Assembly (NCBI GenBank): GCA_016919605.1
Contig: JACXTQ010000346.1
Coordinates: 1 to 8,158, forward strand
DNA: 8,158 nucleotides
Source of the DNA: Methylovulum sp.
GTDB lineage: Bacteria; Pseudomonadota; Gammaproteobacteria; Methylococcales; Methylomonadaceae
Reading direction: 5' to 3'
The number at the start of each line of letters is the position of its first letter. Within the stretch, counting starts at the first letter, position 1. This document shows positions 1-7,227 of the stretch, piece after piece. The position numbers and the translations under genes are program-made. Under the pieces are notes generated by a model. That model had not been told where the DNA came from. It saw only the letters and a program-made list of their open reading frames with translations, and made no database searches.

Positions 1-46
1 GCGTTGTTGTCTATGATAAAGTCGGATGATTTTATATCTTGATTAT

Positions 47-121
47 TGGGTCGTCGCCAAGCGGTAAGGCACGGGGTTTTGATCTCCGCATACCAAGGTT
101 CGAATCCTTGCGACCCAGCCA
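47..121 (+). tRNA. tRNA-Gln (anticodon UUG), CCA encoded
   Basis: The sequence folds as a 75-nt cloverleaf. The 5' acceptor strand TGGGTCG (47-53) pairs perfectly with CGACCCA (111-117), followed by discriminator G118 and an encoded CCA (119-121). The anticodon arm CGGGG-TTTTGAT-CTCCG presents TTG, which reads CAA/CAG (Gln). The T-arm contains GGTTCGAATCC. A weak -10-like TATGAT lies at 12-17, but any -35 would fall at or before the window edge, so a promoter cannot be assigned. Only 40 nt separate the tRNA from prs and there is no obvious terminator, so read-through into prs is plausible. Confidence 0.97.
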
Positions 122-161
122 TTTTACCACAGTGAGTTAAATTCTATTTGGGAGAGCTTGA

Positions 162-1115
162 ATGAATGACACCTCGTTGATGGTGTTTTCTGGAAATGCT
201 AACTTAGCCTTAGCCGAAGGTATTGTTAAAAAACTGAATATGCGCCTAGGGATGGCCGCAGTCGGCAGGTTTAGTGATGGTGAGGTTGCAGTAGAGATTG
301 AAGAAAATGTCCGGGGAAAGGACGTTTTTGTCATTCAGCCAACCTGTTCGCCCACCAATGAGAATTTAATGGAGTTGTTGGTGATGATTGACGCGCTCAA
401 GCGTGCGTCAGCATCGCGTATTACCGCCGTCATGCCTTATTATGGCTATTCGCGGCAAGATCGGCGTTCACGTTCGGCACGGGTGCCCATCAGTGCCAAG
501 CTGGTCGCTAAAATGATCGAGCAAGCAGGGGCAGGCCGTTTGTTGACGGTAGACCTACATGCCGACCAGATCCAAGGTTTTTTTGATATACCTGTTGATA
601 ACGTCTATGCCTCGCCCATTTTATTGGGCGACATTTGGCGGCAACAGTATAAAGATTTGATTGTCGTCTCGCCCGATGTCGGGGGCGTGGTCAGGGCTAG
701 GGCTTTGGCAAAACGTCTCAATGATGCCGATTTGGCTATCATCGACAAGCGCAGATTGCGGGCTAATGTCGCCGAAGTCATGCACATTATTGGTGATGTT
801 GACGGGCGCACGTGTATCCTGATTGATGATATTGTCGATACGGCAGGCACATTATGCCATGCGGCGACGGCGTTAAAAAAACATGGGGCCGTTAAGGTGC
901 TCGCTTATTGCACACATGCCGTGCTGTCAGGTTCGGCAATGAGCAATTTGGCCGGTTCCGCACTGGATGAACTGGTGGTGACTGACACGATACCGTTAAG
1001 CCAAGAAGCGGTGGATTCCGGCAAAATCAGGCAGCTGTCAGTGGCCGAAATGCTGGCGGAAACCATCCGGCGTATTGCCGTTGGTGAGTCGGTCAGCTCG
1101 CTCTATGTTGATTAG
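162..1115 (+). CDS. prs: Ribose-phosphate pyrophosphokinase (PRPP synthase)
   Basis: This cytoplasmic enzyme makes 5-phosphoribosyl 1-diphosphate from ribose 5-phosphate and ATP, feeding purine, pyrimidine, histidine, tryptophan and NAD synthesis. The 317-aa length matches the bacterial class I enzyme (about 315). The N-terminal phosphoribosyltransferase-like half carries YYGYSRQDRR (93-102), part of the ATP-binding region. The PRPP synthase signature DLHADQIQGFF starts at residue 131, the catalytic KRR flexible loop is near 196-198, and the ribose-5-phosphate loop DDIVDTAGT is at 222-230. Nothing is missing. The ATG is preceded by GGGAGAG (150-156), a good ribosome-binding site. Position after tRNA-Gln and before rplY-pth is the usual gammaproteobacterial order, and the gene is probably cotranscribed with them. 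Identification is firm. Confidence 0.98.
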   Translation: MNDTSLMVFSGNANLALAEGIVKKLNMRLGMAAVGRFSDGEVAVEIEENVRGKDVFVIQPTCSPTNENLMELLVMIDALKRASASRITAVMPYYGYSRQDRRSRSARVPISAKLVAKMIEQAGAGRLLTVDLHADQIQGFFDIPVDNVYASPILLGDIWRQQYKDLIVVSPDVGGVVRARALAKRLNDADLAIIDKRRLRANVAEVMHIIGDVDGRTCILIDDIVDTAGTLCHAATALKKHGAVKVLAYCTHAVLSGSAMSNLAGSALDELVVTDTIPLSQEAVDSGKIRQLSVAEMLAETIRRIAVGESVSSLYVD

Positions 1116-1167
1116 TGGTAATGTGTAGGTAGCCCTTAGTCGGTTGCACTTAAAAGTTTAATAAAAG

Positions 1168-1181
1168 CACGTTGACGTGCG
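1168..1181 (+). repeat. Short perfect inverted repeat in the rplY leader
   Basis: GCACGT-TG-ACGTGC is a perfect 14-base inverted repeat ending 13 bases before the rplY ATG, just upstream of the GGGG stretch that is the best available Shine-Dalgarno. As RNA it would fold as five base pairs with a TTGA tetraloop. It could be a small leader hairpin affecting rplY translation or a dyad protein-binding site. It is too short to exclude chance. Confidence 0.35.
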
Positions 1182-1194
1182 GGGTTGAAAAAGA

Positions 1195-1779
1195 ATGTCT
1201 AATGTATTTGAGTTTGTAGCCGAAAGCCGTGCCGATCTTGGAACGAACGGCGCGCGCCGTTCACGTCGTCAAGGTAATGTGCCAGCGGTCATTTATGGTG
1301 GCCATAGCGCCCCTCAAATGCTGGTGCTGAACCACAATGAAGTTATCAAGCATCTTGAGCATGAAGCGGTTTATTCGCATGTGCTTGACATCACTGTTGA
1401 CGGCAAAACTGAAAAGGCCATCCTGAAAGGCGTTCAGCGTAACCCTGCCAGATTCCAAATTTTGCATCTGGATTTCTTGCGCGTTGATATGTCCGAAGCC
1501 GTTAAGGTTCACGTCCCTTTGCACTTCATCAACGAAGCCACCTCTGTCGGCGGCAAAAAAGGCGGCGTTGCCACCCATTCTATGGTGGATGTGGAAATTT
1601 CTTGCTTGCCAGCCATGTTGCCTGAGTTTATCGAAGTCGATTTGGCCGGATTGGATATTGGTTCTTCGTTCCATTTGTCTGATTTAGTCCTGCCTAACGG
1701 CGTATCAGTCGTTGCGTTGGCACAAGGCCCAGATCACGACCTGCCCGTCGTATCTATGATGGCATCTAAAGCCAACTGA
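1195..1779 (+). CDS. rplY: 50S ribosomal protein L25, long form (general stress protein CTC family)
   Basis: The protein binds 5S rRNA on the large ribosomal subunit. At 194 aa it is the two-domain bL25/TL5/CTC form rather than the ~94-aa single-domain E. coli form. The N-terminal RNA-binding domain covers roughly residues 4-95, with GARRSRRQGNVPAVIYGG and the stretch ending FQILHLDFLRV. The C-terminal TL5-type beta domain runs from about residue 100 to the end, with VPLHFINEA, LPEFIEVDLAGLDIGSSFHLSDL and a final LPVVSM strand. The start is the ATG after GGGGTTGAAAAAGA; this ribosome-binding site is only moderate and follows a small dyad. It lies 79 bp after prs and 33 bp before pth, consistent with one transcription unit. 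Confidence 0.96.
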   Translation: MSNVFEFVAESRADLGTNGARRSRRQGNVPAVIYGGHSAPQMLVLNHNEVIKHLEHEAVYSHVLDITVDGKTEKAILKGVQRNPARFQILHLDFLRVDMSEAVKVHVPLHFINEATSVGGKKGGVATHSMVDVEISCLPAMLPEFIEVDLAGLDIGSSFHLSDLVLPNGVSVVALAQGPDHDLPVVSMMASKAN

Positions 1780-1812
1780 TCGGCTGTAGCGGTTGCATAA
1801 ACCGGACGTAAC

Positions 1813-2379
1813 ATGATTAAATTGATTGTCGGTTTGGGTAATCCTGGTCGCCAATACGAAAAAACCCGGCACAATGCCGGGTTTTTGTTTTTGGACGATG
1901 TGCTGGCTCACGCGGGCGGTTCTTGGCAAGCTGATAGCAAATTCCAAGGCCATATCGCGGAAGCGGTCATCGACCATAAAAAAACACTGCTCTTAAAACC
2001 CGACACGTTTATGAACCGTAGCGGGCAGTCCGTGGGCAAAGTCGCCCGTTATTACAAAATCCAGCCCGATGAAATCTTAGTCGTCCATGATGAATTGGAT
2101 TTTGCCGTCGGTGTGGTCAAACTGAAAAAAGGTGGCGGCCATGCCGGTCATAACGGTTTACGTGATATTATCGCCCATCTTGCCAGCAATGAGTTTTACC
2201 GCCTGAGAATCGGCATCAGCCGCCCCGCTGCGGGCAAAGTGGTTGCCGATTATGTGTTGTCAGAACCCTCCAAAGCCGATTGGCCGTTGTTGGCAGCCAG
2301 TTTCCAACTCGCCCAGCCGTATCTTGGCCAAATCATCGGCGGCGATGTCGCGGCGGCCATGAACAAACTTAACACCTAG
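1813..2379 (+). CDS. pth: Peptidyl-tRNA hydrolase
   Basis: This essential cytoplasmic esterase cleaves peptidyl-tRNA released from stalled ribosomes, recycling tRNA. The 188-aa protein is near the E. coli length (194). It starts with the family hallmark LIVGLGNPGRQYEKTRHNAG, including the catalytic His20 and Asn21. It then has FMNRSG with Asn68, the HDELD motif with catalytic Asp93, and GGGHAGHNGLRDI with Asn114, all at canonical positions. The ATG follows a weak CGGACG ribosome-binding site. It is third in the prs-rplY-pth cluster. The ychF gene often found next is absent. Codons 17-25 form a terminator-like hairpin described separately. Confidence 0.97.
   Translation: MIKLIVGLGNPGRQYEKTRHNAGFLFLDDVLAHAGGSWQADSKFQGHIAEAVIDHKKTLLLKPDTFMNRSGQSVGKVARYYKIQPDEILVVHDELDFAVGVVKLKKGGGHAGHNGLRDIIAHLASNEFYRLRIGISRPAAGKVVADYVLSEPSKADWPLLAASFQLAQPYLGQIIGGDVAAAMNKLNT
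1859..1886 (+). terminator. Terminator-shaped hairpin inside the pth coding sequence
   Basis: AAAAACCCGGCA (1860-1871) pairs perfectly with TGCCGGGTTTTT (1875-1886) around a 3-nt CAA loop, giving a 12-bp stem with a GC core. The descending arm ends in five T, then G and four or more further T. On either strand this has the shape of an intrinsic terminator. It encodes K-T-R-H-N-A-G-F, so protein constraint explains part of the sequence but not the perfect A/T flank pairing. Whether it terminates in vivo is unknown; a ribosome translating pth would be expected to disrupt it. Confidence 0.45.
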
Positions 2380-2463
2380 CCACTATCGGTTACTTCTTGC
2401 CCTCTCTTGTATCTCACATATCCCCGATATTTTAAGCGCAAATCCAGCGTTTAAGCCCACACT

Positions 2464-2484
2464 TGCCCTAAAATGCCCTATAAT
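2464..2484 (+). promoter_or_regulatory. Probable promoter -10 with overlapping tandem TGCCCTA repeat upstream of ridA
   Basis: A perfect -10 hexamer TATAAT lies at 2479-2484 in the 169-bp gap between pth and ridA, placing a start about 55-60 nt before the ridA ATG. No good -35 sits 16-18 bp upstream; TTGCCC at 2463-2468 is only 10 bp away. The segment holds two 10-bp repeats, TGCCCTAAAA (2464-2473) and TGCCCTATAA (2474-2483), the second forming most of the -10. An activator- or repressor-dependent promoter is possible, but this rests on sequence inspection only. Confidence 0.35.
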
Positions 2485-2548
2485 TGCGCTGGAAACTAAC
2501 TATCCACGCCATCCGGCATTTGCCGCACATTTTTAGCAAGGTAACACC

Positions 2549-2950
2549 ATGACGAAAGACATTATCCAGACTGATAAAGCCCCCCAAGCCATCGGCACTT
2601 ATTCACAAGCGGTCAAAGTCGGCCATACGGTTTATCTCTCCGGGCAAATTCCCTTAGTGCCGGAAACGATGGTTCTGGTTGAAGGCGATATCGCCGCACA
2701 GATCACCCGCGTGTTTGATAACCTGCAAGCCGTGGCGCAAGCGGCGGGTGGCGACTTTGCCGATGTCGTCAAATTGAACGTGTTCCTGACCGATTTGGCT
2801 AACTTTCCGATAGTCAATGAAATTATGGGCCGTTATTTCCAACAGCCTTACCCCGCCCGTGCCGCTATTGGCGTGGCGGCGTTGCCTAAAGGCGCGGCGG
2901 TGGAAATGGATGCCATCATGCACTTGCCTACCCAAGAATACCCGCTGTAA
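2549..2950 (+). CDS. ridA: RidA family 2-iminobutanoate/2-iminopropanoate deaminase
   Basis: RidA hydrolyses reactive enamine/imine intermediates such as 2-aminoacrylate, made by threonine/serine dehydratase, protecting PLP enzymes. The 133-aa length is typical of this trimeric YjgF/YER057c/UK114 fold. Visible landmarks are IGTYSQAV with Tyr18, VYLSGQIPLVP (28-38), VVKLNVFLTDLANF (73-86) and YPARAAIGVAALPKGAAVEM (101-120). Arg104, which binds the substrate carboxylate in the family, and Glu119 are both present. AAGG at 2538-2541 is a well-spaced ribosome-binding site. It sits 37 bp before recG; in many gammaproteobacteria the order is spoT-ridA-recG, but spoT is absent here. Confidence 0.95.
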   Translation: MTKDIIQTDKAPQAIGTYSQAVKVGHTVYLSGQIPLVPETMVLVEGDIAAQITRVFDNLQAVAQAAGGDFADVVKLNVFLTDLANFPIVNEIMGRYFQQPYPARAAIGVAALPKGAAVEMDAIMHLPTQEYPL

Positions 2951-2987
2951 GCCGAGTTTGCGCTAGGACGTAGCCAGTTAGCGGCTT

Positions 2988-5066
2988 ATGAGCCTCCTTA
3001 AGCAACCGGTCATCAATTTGCAGGGCATTGGTGCGCAAACCGCCAACCGCTTGGAGAAGCTAGGCTTGCGCACCGTCCAAGATTTGCTGTTCCATTTGCC
3101 GCACCGTTACGAAGACCGCACCCGCGTGTGTCCGATAGGGGCGTTGACGGTGGGCATGACCGCCTTGGTGTGCGGCAAGATTGACGTTATTGATGTCATG
3201 CCCAGAGGCCGTAAAAGCCTGATGTGCAAGATCAGTGATGGCACCGGCGGGGTGTGGCTGCGGTTTTTCCATTTCTCCGCCAACCAATATAATGTGCTTA
3301 AGCCTGATACCTGGTTGTGCGTGTTCGCCGAAACCCGCTACGGTATGGCGGGTTTGGAAATGGTGCATCCTGATTACAGCATTGTCAGCGGCCCTGAGTC
3401 GGCAGTGACCGACACCCGTTTGACCCCGGTGTATCCTTTGACCGAGGGCTTAAGCCAAACCGTTATCCGTAAGGCCATCAAACAAGCCCTACAGTGTTGT
3501 GAGCAAAACCCACAACTGTTGGCCGATTGGATTCCTGCCCGGATTTTACAAGATTACCGTTATCCGTCCTTGGCGGAAGCTGTCCAGACCTTACATGCCC
3601 CCGATGACAGCGTCACCGTGGAAGCCTTGCAGGCAGGGGACGTGCCCGCGTTAAAACGGCTGGCGTTTGAAGAATTGCTGGCCCATCATTTGCGTTTGTC
3701 TAGCCTCAAACAGCAGGCGAAAGTTTGGCCAGCACCGGTGTTTGCCGAAGATAGCCAGATAACTGGCCATTTTTTGCGCTCGTTGCCGTTTACTTTGACC
3801 CGCGCCCAGCAACGGGTGATCGGCGAGATTGTTGCCGATTGCCGCCAAGCTAAGCCGATGATGCGCTTGGTGCAAGGCGATGTCGGTTCGGGCAAGACCA
3901 TTGTCGCCGCTTACAGCGCCTTGCTGGCGGTGGCGGCGGGTTATCAGGTCGCCCTGATGGCCCCGACTGAATTATTGGCCGAGCAACATTTTGCTAATTT
4001 TAGCGGCTGGTTTGCCGGCTTTGCCGTGCAAGTGAGCTTTTTAAGCGGGCAATCTAAAGGCCGCGCCCGTCAGGCGGTGTTGCAAGGCTTGGCGGACGGT
4101 ACAGTCAACTTGATTATCGGCACTCATGCCTTGTTCCAAGATGCCGTACAATTTCACAACCTAGGGCTGGTCATTATTGACGAACAGCACCGCTTTGGTG
4201 TCCACCAACGTTTGGCGCTGCGCGAAAAAAGCCAGACGGGCAGCCGTCCGCACCAGTTGGTGATGACCGCCACGCCAATTCCACGCACCTTGGCGATGTT
4301 GCAATACGCCGATTTGGACGTTTCCATCATTGATGAATTGCCACCTGGGCGGCAACCTATCGTCACGCGGGTTATCCCCGGCGAGCGCCGCGCCGATGTG
4401 GTGGCTAGGATTAACGAATGGGTCGGCAAACACCGCCAAGCCTATTGGGTGTGCACCCTGATTGAAGAGTCCGATGTCTTGCAATGCCAAGCCGCCGAAA
4501 AAACCGCCGAATTGCTAAAAGAAGCCCTGCCTAACGTGCGTATCGGGCTGGTGCATGGGCGTATGAAAAGCGCGGCCAAAGAGGCGGTGATGCAGGATTT
4601 TAAACACCATCGGCTTGATTTGCTGGTGGCGACCACCGTGATTGAAGTCGGCGTGGACGTGCCCAATGCTGGATTAATGATTATCGAAAACCCCGAACGC
4701 CTAGGGCTTTCGCAACTGCATCAATTGCGCGGCAGGGTAGGGCGTGGGGAAGGCGATAGTTACTGCTTGCTTATGTACCAAGCCCCGTTATCCGACACCG
4801 CCAAACAACGGCTGGGCATTTTGCGTGACAGCAACGACGGCTTTGTCATTGCCGAAAAAGATTTGCAACTGCGCGGCCCCGGCGAAGTGATGGGAACCCG
4901 CCAAACCGGAGCCATGCACTTTAAAATTGCCGATTTGCAACGTGATGGCGACCTGATTGCCATTATCGCCCAAATCAGCGGGCAACTGTTTGCCGACACC
5001 CCCGAAGCGATACCTTTATTATGTGATCGCTGGTTAGACACCCAAACGCTTTACGCCGAGGTTTAG
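2988..5066 (+). CDS. recG: ATP-dependent DNA helicase RecG
   Basis: RecG is a monomeric superfamily 2 double-strand DNA translocase that reverses stalled replication forks and branch-migrates Holliday junctions. The 692-aa length matches E. coli (693). The N-terminal wedge region starts QGIGAQTANRLEKLG, LLFHLPHRYEDRT ends near 45, and an OB-fold covers roughly 55-135. Helicase lobe 1 carries Walker A GDVGSGKT (297-304), APTELLAEQH (325-334), the DEQH box (398-401) and TATPIPRT (427-434). Lobe 2 carries VHGRM, ATTVIEVGVDVPNA (548-561) and the motif VI region QLRGRVGR (579-586). The C-terminal segment RGPGEVMGTRQTG (629-641) is typical. An in-frame TAG just upstream fixes the ATG as the earliest ATG start. 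Its Shine-Dalgarno is poor, with AGGA about 19 nt away, so coupling to ridA translation is possible. Confidence 0.97.
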   Translation: MSLLKQPVINLQGIGAQTANRLEKLGLRTVQDLLFHLPHRYEDRTRVCPIGALTVGMTALVCGKIDVIDVMPRGRKSLMCKISDGTGGVWLRFFHFSANQYNVLKPDTWLCVFAETRYGMAGLEMVHPDYSIVSGPESAVTDTRLTPVYPLTEGLSQTVIRKAIKQALQCCEQNPQLLADWIPARILQDYRYPSLAEAVQTLHAPDDSVTVEALQAGDVPALKRLAFEELLAHHLRLSSLKQQAKVWPAPVFAEDSQITGHFLRSLPFTLTRAQQRVIGEIVADCRQAKPMMRLVQGDVGSGKTIVAAYSALLAVAAGYQVALMAPTELLAEQHFANFSGWFAGFAVQVSFLSGQSKGRARQAVLQGLADGTVNLIIGTHALFQDAVQFHNLGLVIIDEQHRFGVHQRLALREKSQTGSRPHQLVMTATPIPRTLAMLQYADLDVSIIDELPPGRQPIVTRVIPGERRADVVARINEWVGKHRQAYWVCTLIEESDVLQCQAAEKTAELLKEALPNVRIGLVHGRMKSAAKEAVMQDFKHHRLDLLVATTVIEVGVDVPNAGLMIIENPERLGLSQLHQLRGRVGRGEGDSYCLLMYQAPLSDTAKQRLGILRDSNDGFVIAEKDLQLRGPGEVMGTRQTGAMHFKIADLQRDGDLIAIIAQISGQLFADTPEAIPLLCDRWLDTQTLYAEV

Positions 5067-5071
5067 CAAGA

Positions 5072-5632
5072 TTGACCACACGAAGCCTGTTAGTGACCCG
5101 CGACCCCCTCTGGGTGGCCAATCGGCGTGGTACTCGCCAACAACTGCCCCAGCGCGTACAATCTTGGACGTATGAAACCGGATCATTGACCCAACGCCTG
5201 CGCCGCGCCTATGGCAGTGCCGTCAAAGTCAGCATCCTCCTGCAACATTGGCAAACCCCGTTCTTAAGCGAACAACAGCGCCTACAGCTGTCCGCGCACC
5301 GTCACGCGCTGGTGCGCGAAGTGCTGTTGCACGCCAATGGCCAACCGCTGATACTCGCCCGCACCGTCATCCCCGCCAGCACCATCCGCTTCGCCCATAG
5401 CAACCTGGCAAAGTTGGGAACCCGCCCCTTGGGGGAAGTGATTTTTGCCTACCCTAAACTGGCGCGTCTGCATCTGGATGTCGCCCTAGTCAAACCCGCC
5501 CTATGGACACCCGCCACCCAAGCCTTAACCCAGCTAACCCAGCCCGTATGGGGCAGGCGGACTGTGTACGGCTTACAAGACCAGCATTTACTGGTCAGCG
5601 AATTTTTCTTGGCGGGCAGTTTAGTGGTTTAA
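5072..5632 (+). CDS. ubiC: Chorismate--pyruvate lyase
   Basis: UbiC converts chorismate to 4-hydroxybenzoate plus pyruvate, the first committed step of ubiquinone synthesis, in the cytoplasm. The 186-aa product is slightly longer than the E. coli enzyme (165). Family signatures are GSLTQRLRR (37-45), REVLLHANGQP (82-92) with the active-site Arg82, ILARTVIPAST (94-104), KLGTRPLGEVIF (114-125) and WGRRTVY...LLVSEFFL (160-180) with Glu177, the expected carboxylate. The start is TTG, five bases after the recG stop, with GAGG at 5058-5061 inside the last recG codons as ribosome-binding site. A GTG at 5093 is the alternative start but lacks a Shine-Dalgarno. No ubiA follows; the next gene converges. 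Translation is probably coupled to recG. Confidence 0.93.
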   Translation: MTTRSLLVTRDPLWVANRRGTRQQLPQRVQSWTYETGSLTQRLRRAYGSAVKVSILLQHWQTPFLSEQQRLQLSAHRHALVREVLLHANGQPLILARTVIPASTIRFAHSNLAKLGTRPLGEVIFAYPKLARLHLDVALVKPALWTPATQALTQLTQPVWGRRTVYGLQDQHLLVSEFFLAGSLVV

Positions 5633-5637
5633 TGGCC

Positions 5638-7101
5638 TCATCCCCAGAATAATCTATTGAATGACGCTATCGCTCTATTTATCGGTACGCTTATAGTGGC
5701 TATGCCACTGAAAGTAGAGCCATCCCCTTTAGACATAAGCGTTTTCCGAATCCATTTGAGGCGTTTGGTATTGTTGTCCTTTTTATCGCGGCGGATAATA
5801 TCTGCCAGCCATCGTTGTTCTTGGTGGAAATCTTCGTTTAAAAGATGGTCACAGTCTAATAAAGCGTTAAATTCATGAGGGGATAGTTTATGATCCGTGT
5901 CGAAAAAAAACTGTTCGGGATGCGCCACCAATATTTTAAGTACCCAATCAGGTGCATTACGGAGTAATGCTTGTAAAGTCATCCGAAATTGATAATCCTG
6001 CGCCCGTGTTTCTGGGCAACGGCTACAGATACGCTCGGTTTTGTCCCAATTGTTTTTGGTCCATAATGTCCGGGCTTCCTTGTAGAGGGTGTTGTTCCAG
6101 ATATCCTTAAAGCTTTTACTCTCAGACAATGTCCCAAAATCATCGGGTTCTTGGTTGGATAAACAGCACGGCCCTACCGAACCATTGGGAAACAACGTCG
6201 AGCCAAAATAAAGCCAGTCGCATTTTTTGCCCAAGTCGCTGGCCAAAATAGCGGGAACGGGGGTATGCGTGTCTTTTCTTGAATCGAGTGCCGTTATAAT
6301 AGTCGTTGGCTTAAGGTTAATGGCGCAATCAAGGGCAGGGCCTGACGTACCCGGCGTTGTTAACTCCTGCCATTCAGCCCGTTGCACCTCATGATCGGCA
6401 GCTTCGGGCGGTGCATAGCCATAAAAGAACTCCAACAAATCCACACCCATTTCGGCCGCCATCACCCGTGCAACCGGAACTTCATGAATATTGTGGCGAA
6501 AAACCAGAAACCGCCATTCAATATGCGGGAAACTTAGCCCCAATTCCCGTTTACGCGTTACCAACCGCTGTACATTATGTATGACTAAATCAAAATCCCC
6601 ACCGACACGGTAGCGCGAATAAGTCTGTGCCGAGGCACCATCAATAGAAACGCTGATACAGCCTAGCCCGCACAATAAAAGTTTGTCGATCCTCTCATCA
6701 GAGAGCTTTAAACTAAGATTTGTTGAAATGATGGAATAGATTTCTTTGCCCTGGGTCGAGGCGATGATTTCAGGCAGAAAGCGGTTAAGCAGCGGTTCAC
6801 CGGTACTAAAATACCAGATAATAAACAGCGAATCGCTTAAGTCTTGGAGAATTTGGTTATGGGTTGCGGGGCGTAAAACGTCTTTGTCACGCGTTATCGT
6901 GTTTGAACCTACCGAACAATAAGGGCAAGAAAGCTGGCAAACCGTAGAGAGATCAATGGTTATTTCAAAGGGCAACGCTGTGACAACCTCAGCATTGATC
7001 CTGCGATCCATCAGTACCAATAGCCAGTTGAGGTATCTTTTAAATTCAAGATATTTATCGTTAATGCGTGGCAATATAAAAGGGATTGATTCGACTGCCA
7101 T
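5638..7101 (-). CDS. Radical SAM / SPASM-domain protein, function unknown
   Basis: The 487-aa protein has a radical SAM core with the cluster motif CQLSCPYC (Cys55, 59, 62), the SAM-contacting STGEP (99-103), STNLS (126-130) and VSIDG (151-155). A SPASM/twitch-like auxiliary cluster region follows, with Cys294 (KKCDWLYFG), PNGSVGPCC (305-313), the typical SFKDIWNN (330-337) and ICSRC (358-362). Radical SAM enzymes generate a 5'-deoxyadenosyl radical, and SPASM members modify peptides, proteins or small molecules. Residues after about 365 form a ~120-residue extension I do not recognise, ending in an amphipathic-looking stretch with FNRLFWG. The ATG has AAAGG 9 nt upstream. The gene converges on ubiC with a 5-bp gap and looks less GC-rich than recG and ubiC. 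No obvious precursor peptide lies next to it. The substrate cannot be inferred. Confidence 0.9.
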   Translation of the reverse strand: MAVESIPFILPRINDKYLEFKRYLNWLLVLMDRRINAEVVTALPFEITIDLSTVCQLSCPYCSVGSNTITRDKDVLRPATHNQILQDLSDSLFIIWYFSTGEPLLNRFLPEIIASTQGKEIYSIISTNLSLKLSDERIDKLLLCGLGCISVSIDGASAQTYSRYRVGGDFDLVIHNVQRLVTRKRELGLSFPHIEWRFLVFRHNIHEVPVARVMAAEMGVDLLEFFYGYAPPEAADHEVQRAEWQELTTPGTSGPALDCAINLKPTTIITALDSRKDTHTPVPAILASDLGKKCDWLYFGSTLFPNGSVGPCCLSNQEPDDFGTLSESKSFKDIWNNTLYKEARTLWTKNNWDKTERICSRCPETRAQDYQFRMTLQALLRNAPDWVLKILVAHPEQFFFDTDHKLSPHEFNALLDCDHLLNEDFHQEQRWLADIIRRDKKDNNTKRLKWIRKTLMSKGDGSTFSGIATISVPINRAIASFNRLFWG

Positions 7102-7205
7102 AAGCTTTAACCTTTAATATATTTATATACGGCGCAGATTTATAAAAAACCACTATTTTATAATGTAGCCGTTAACAGGAAATACCTTAAACTTTTTTAT
7201 GTTAC

Positions 7206-7227
7206 CTAAAATATCTATCTATTTTAG
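7206..7227. repeat. AT-rich inverted repeat in the divergent spacer
   Basis: CTAAAATA (7206-7213) and TATTTTAG (7220-7227) form a perfect 8-bp inverted repeat around a 6-nt TCTATC centre. An alternative overlapping dyad pairs ATATCTA (7211-7217) with TAGATAT (7225-7231). It lies about 105 bp upstream of the radical SAM start, a suitable place for an operator, but in such AT-rich DNA chance is a real alternative. Confidence 0.3.

Noticed and set aside
1261..1674. A 137-codon open frame on the - strand opposite rplY.
   Set aside because: It is a shadow of rplY: no ribosome-binding site or recognisable domain, while the + strand protein is unambiguous.
1790..1804. CGGTT-GCATA-AACCG inverted repeat before pth as an attenuator.
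   Set aside because: A 5-bp stem with no T-run is too weak to separate from chance.
2384..2433. Terminator-like elements after pth: ATATC-CCC-GATAT followed by TTTT (2418-2433), and TATCGG/CCGATA (2384-2389, 2424-2429).
   Set aside because: The local stem is only 5 bp and AT-rich, and the longer-range pair has a 34-nt loop. Neither is strong enough to call a terminator.
4161..4490. A 109-codon - strand frame opposite recG.
   Set aside because: It overlaps conserved helicase motif codons and has no protein-like features. It is an antisense shadow.
5695..5709. Perfect hairpin AGTGGC-TAT-GCCACT near the 3' end of the radical SAM gene, a possible terminator for ubiC.
   Set aside because: It lies within coding sequence of the opposite gene, has only 6 bp and is not followed by a T-run on either strand.
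7159..7164. TATAAT in the AT-rich spacer as a promoter.
   Set aside because: No -35 at proper spacing, and such strings are expected by chance in sequence this AT-rich.
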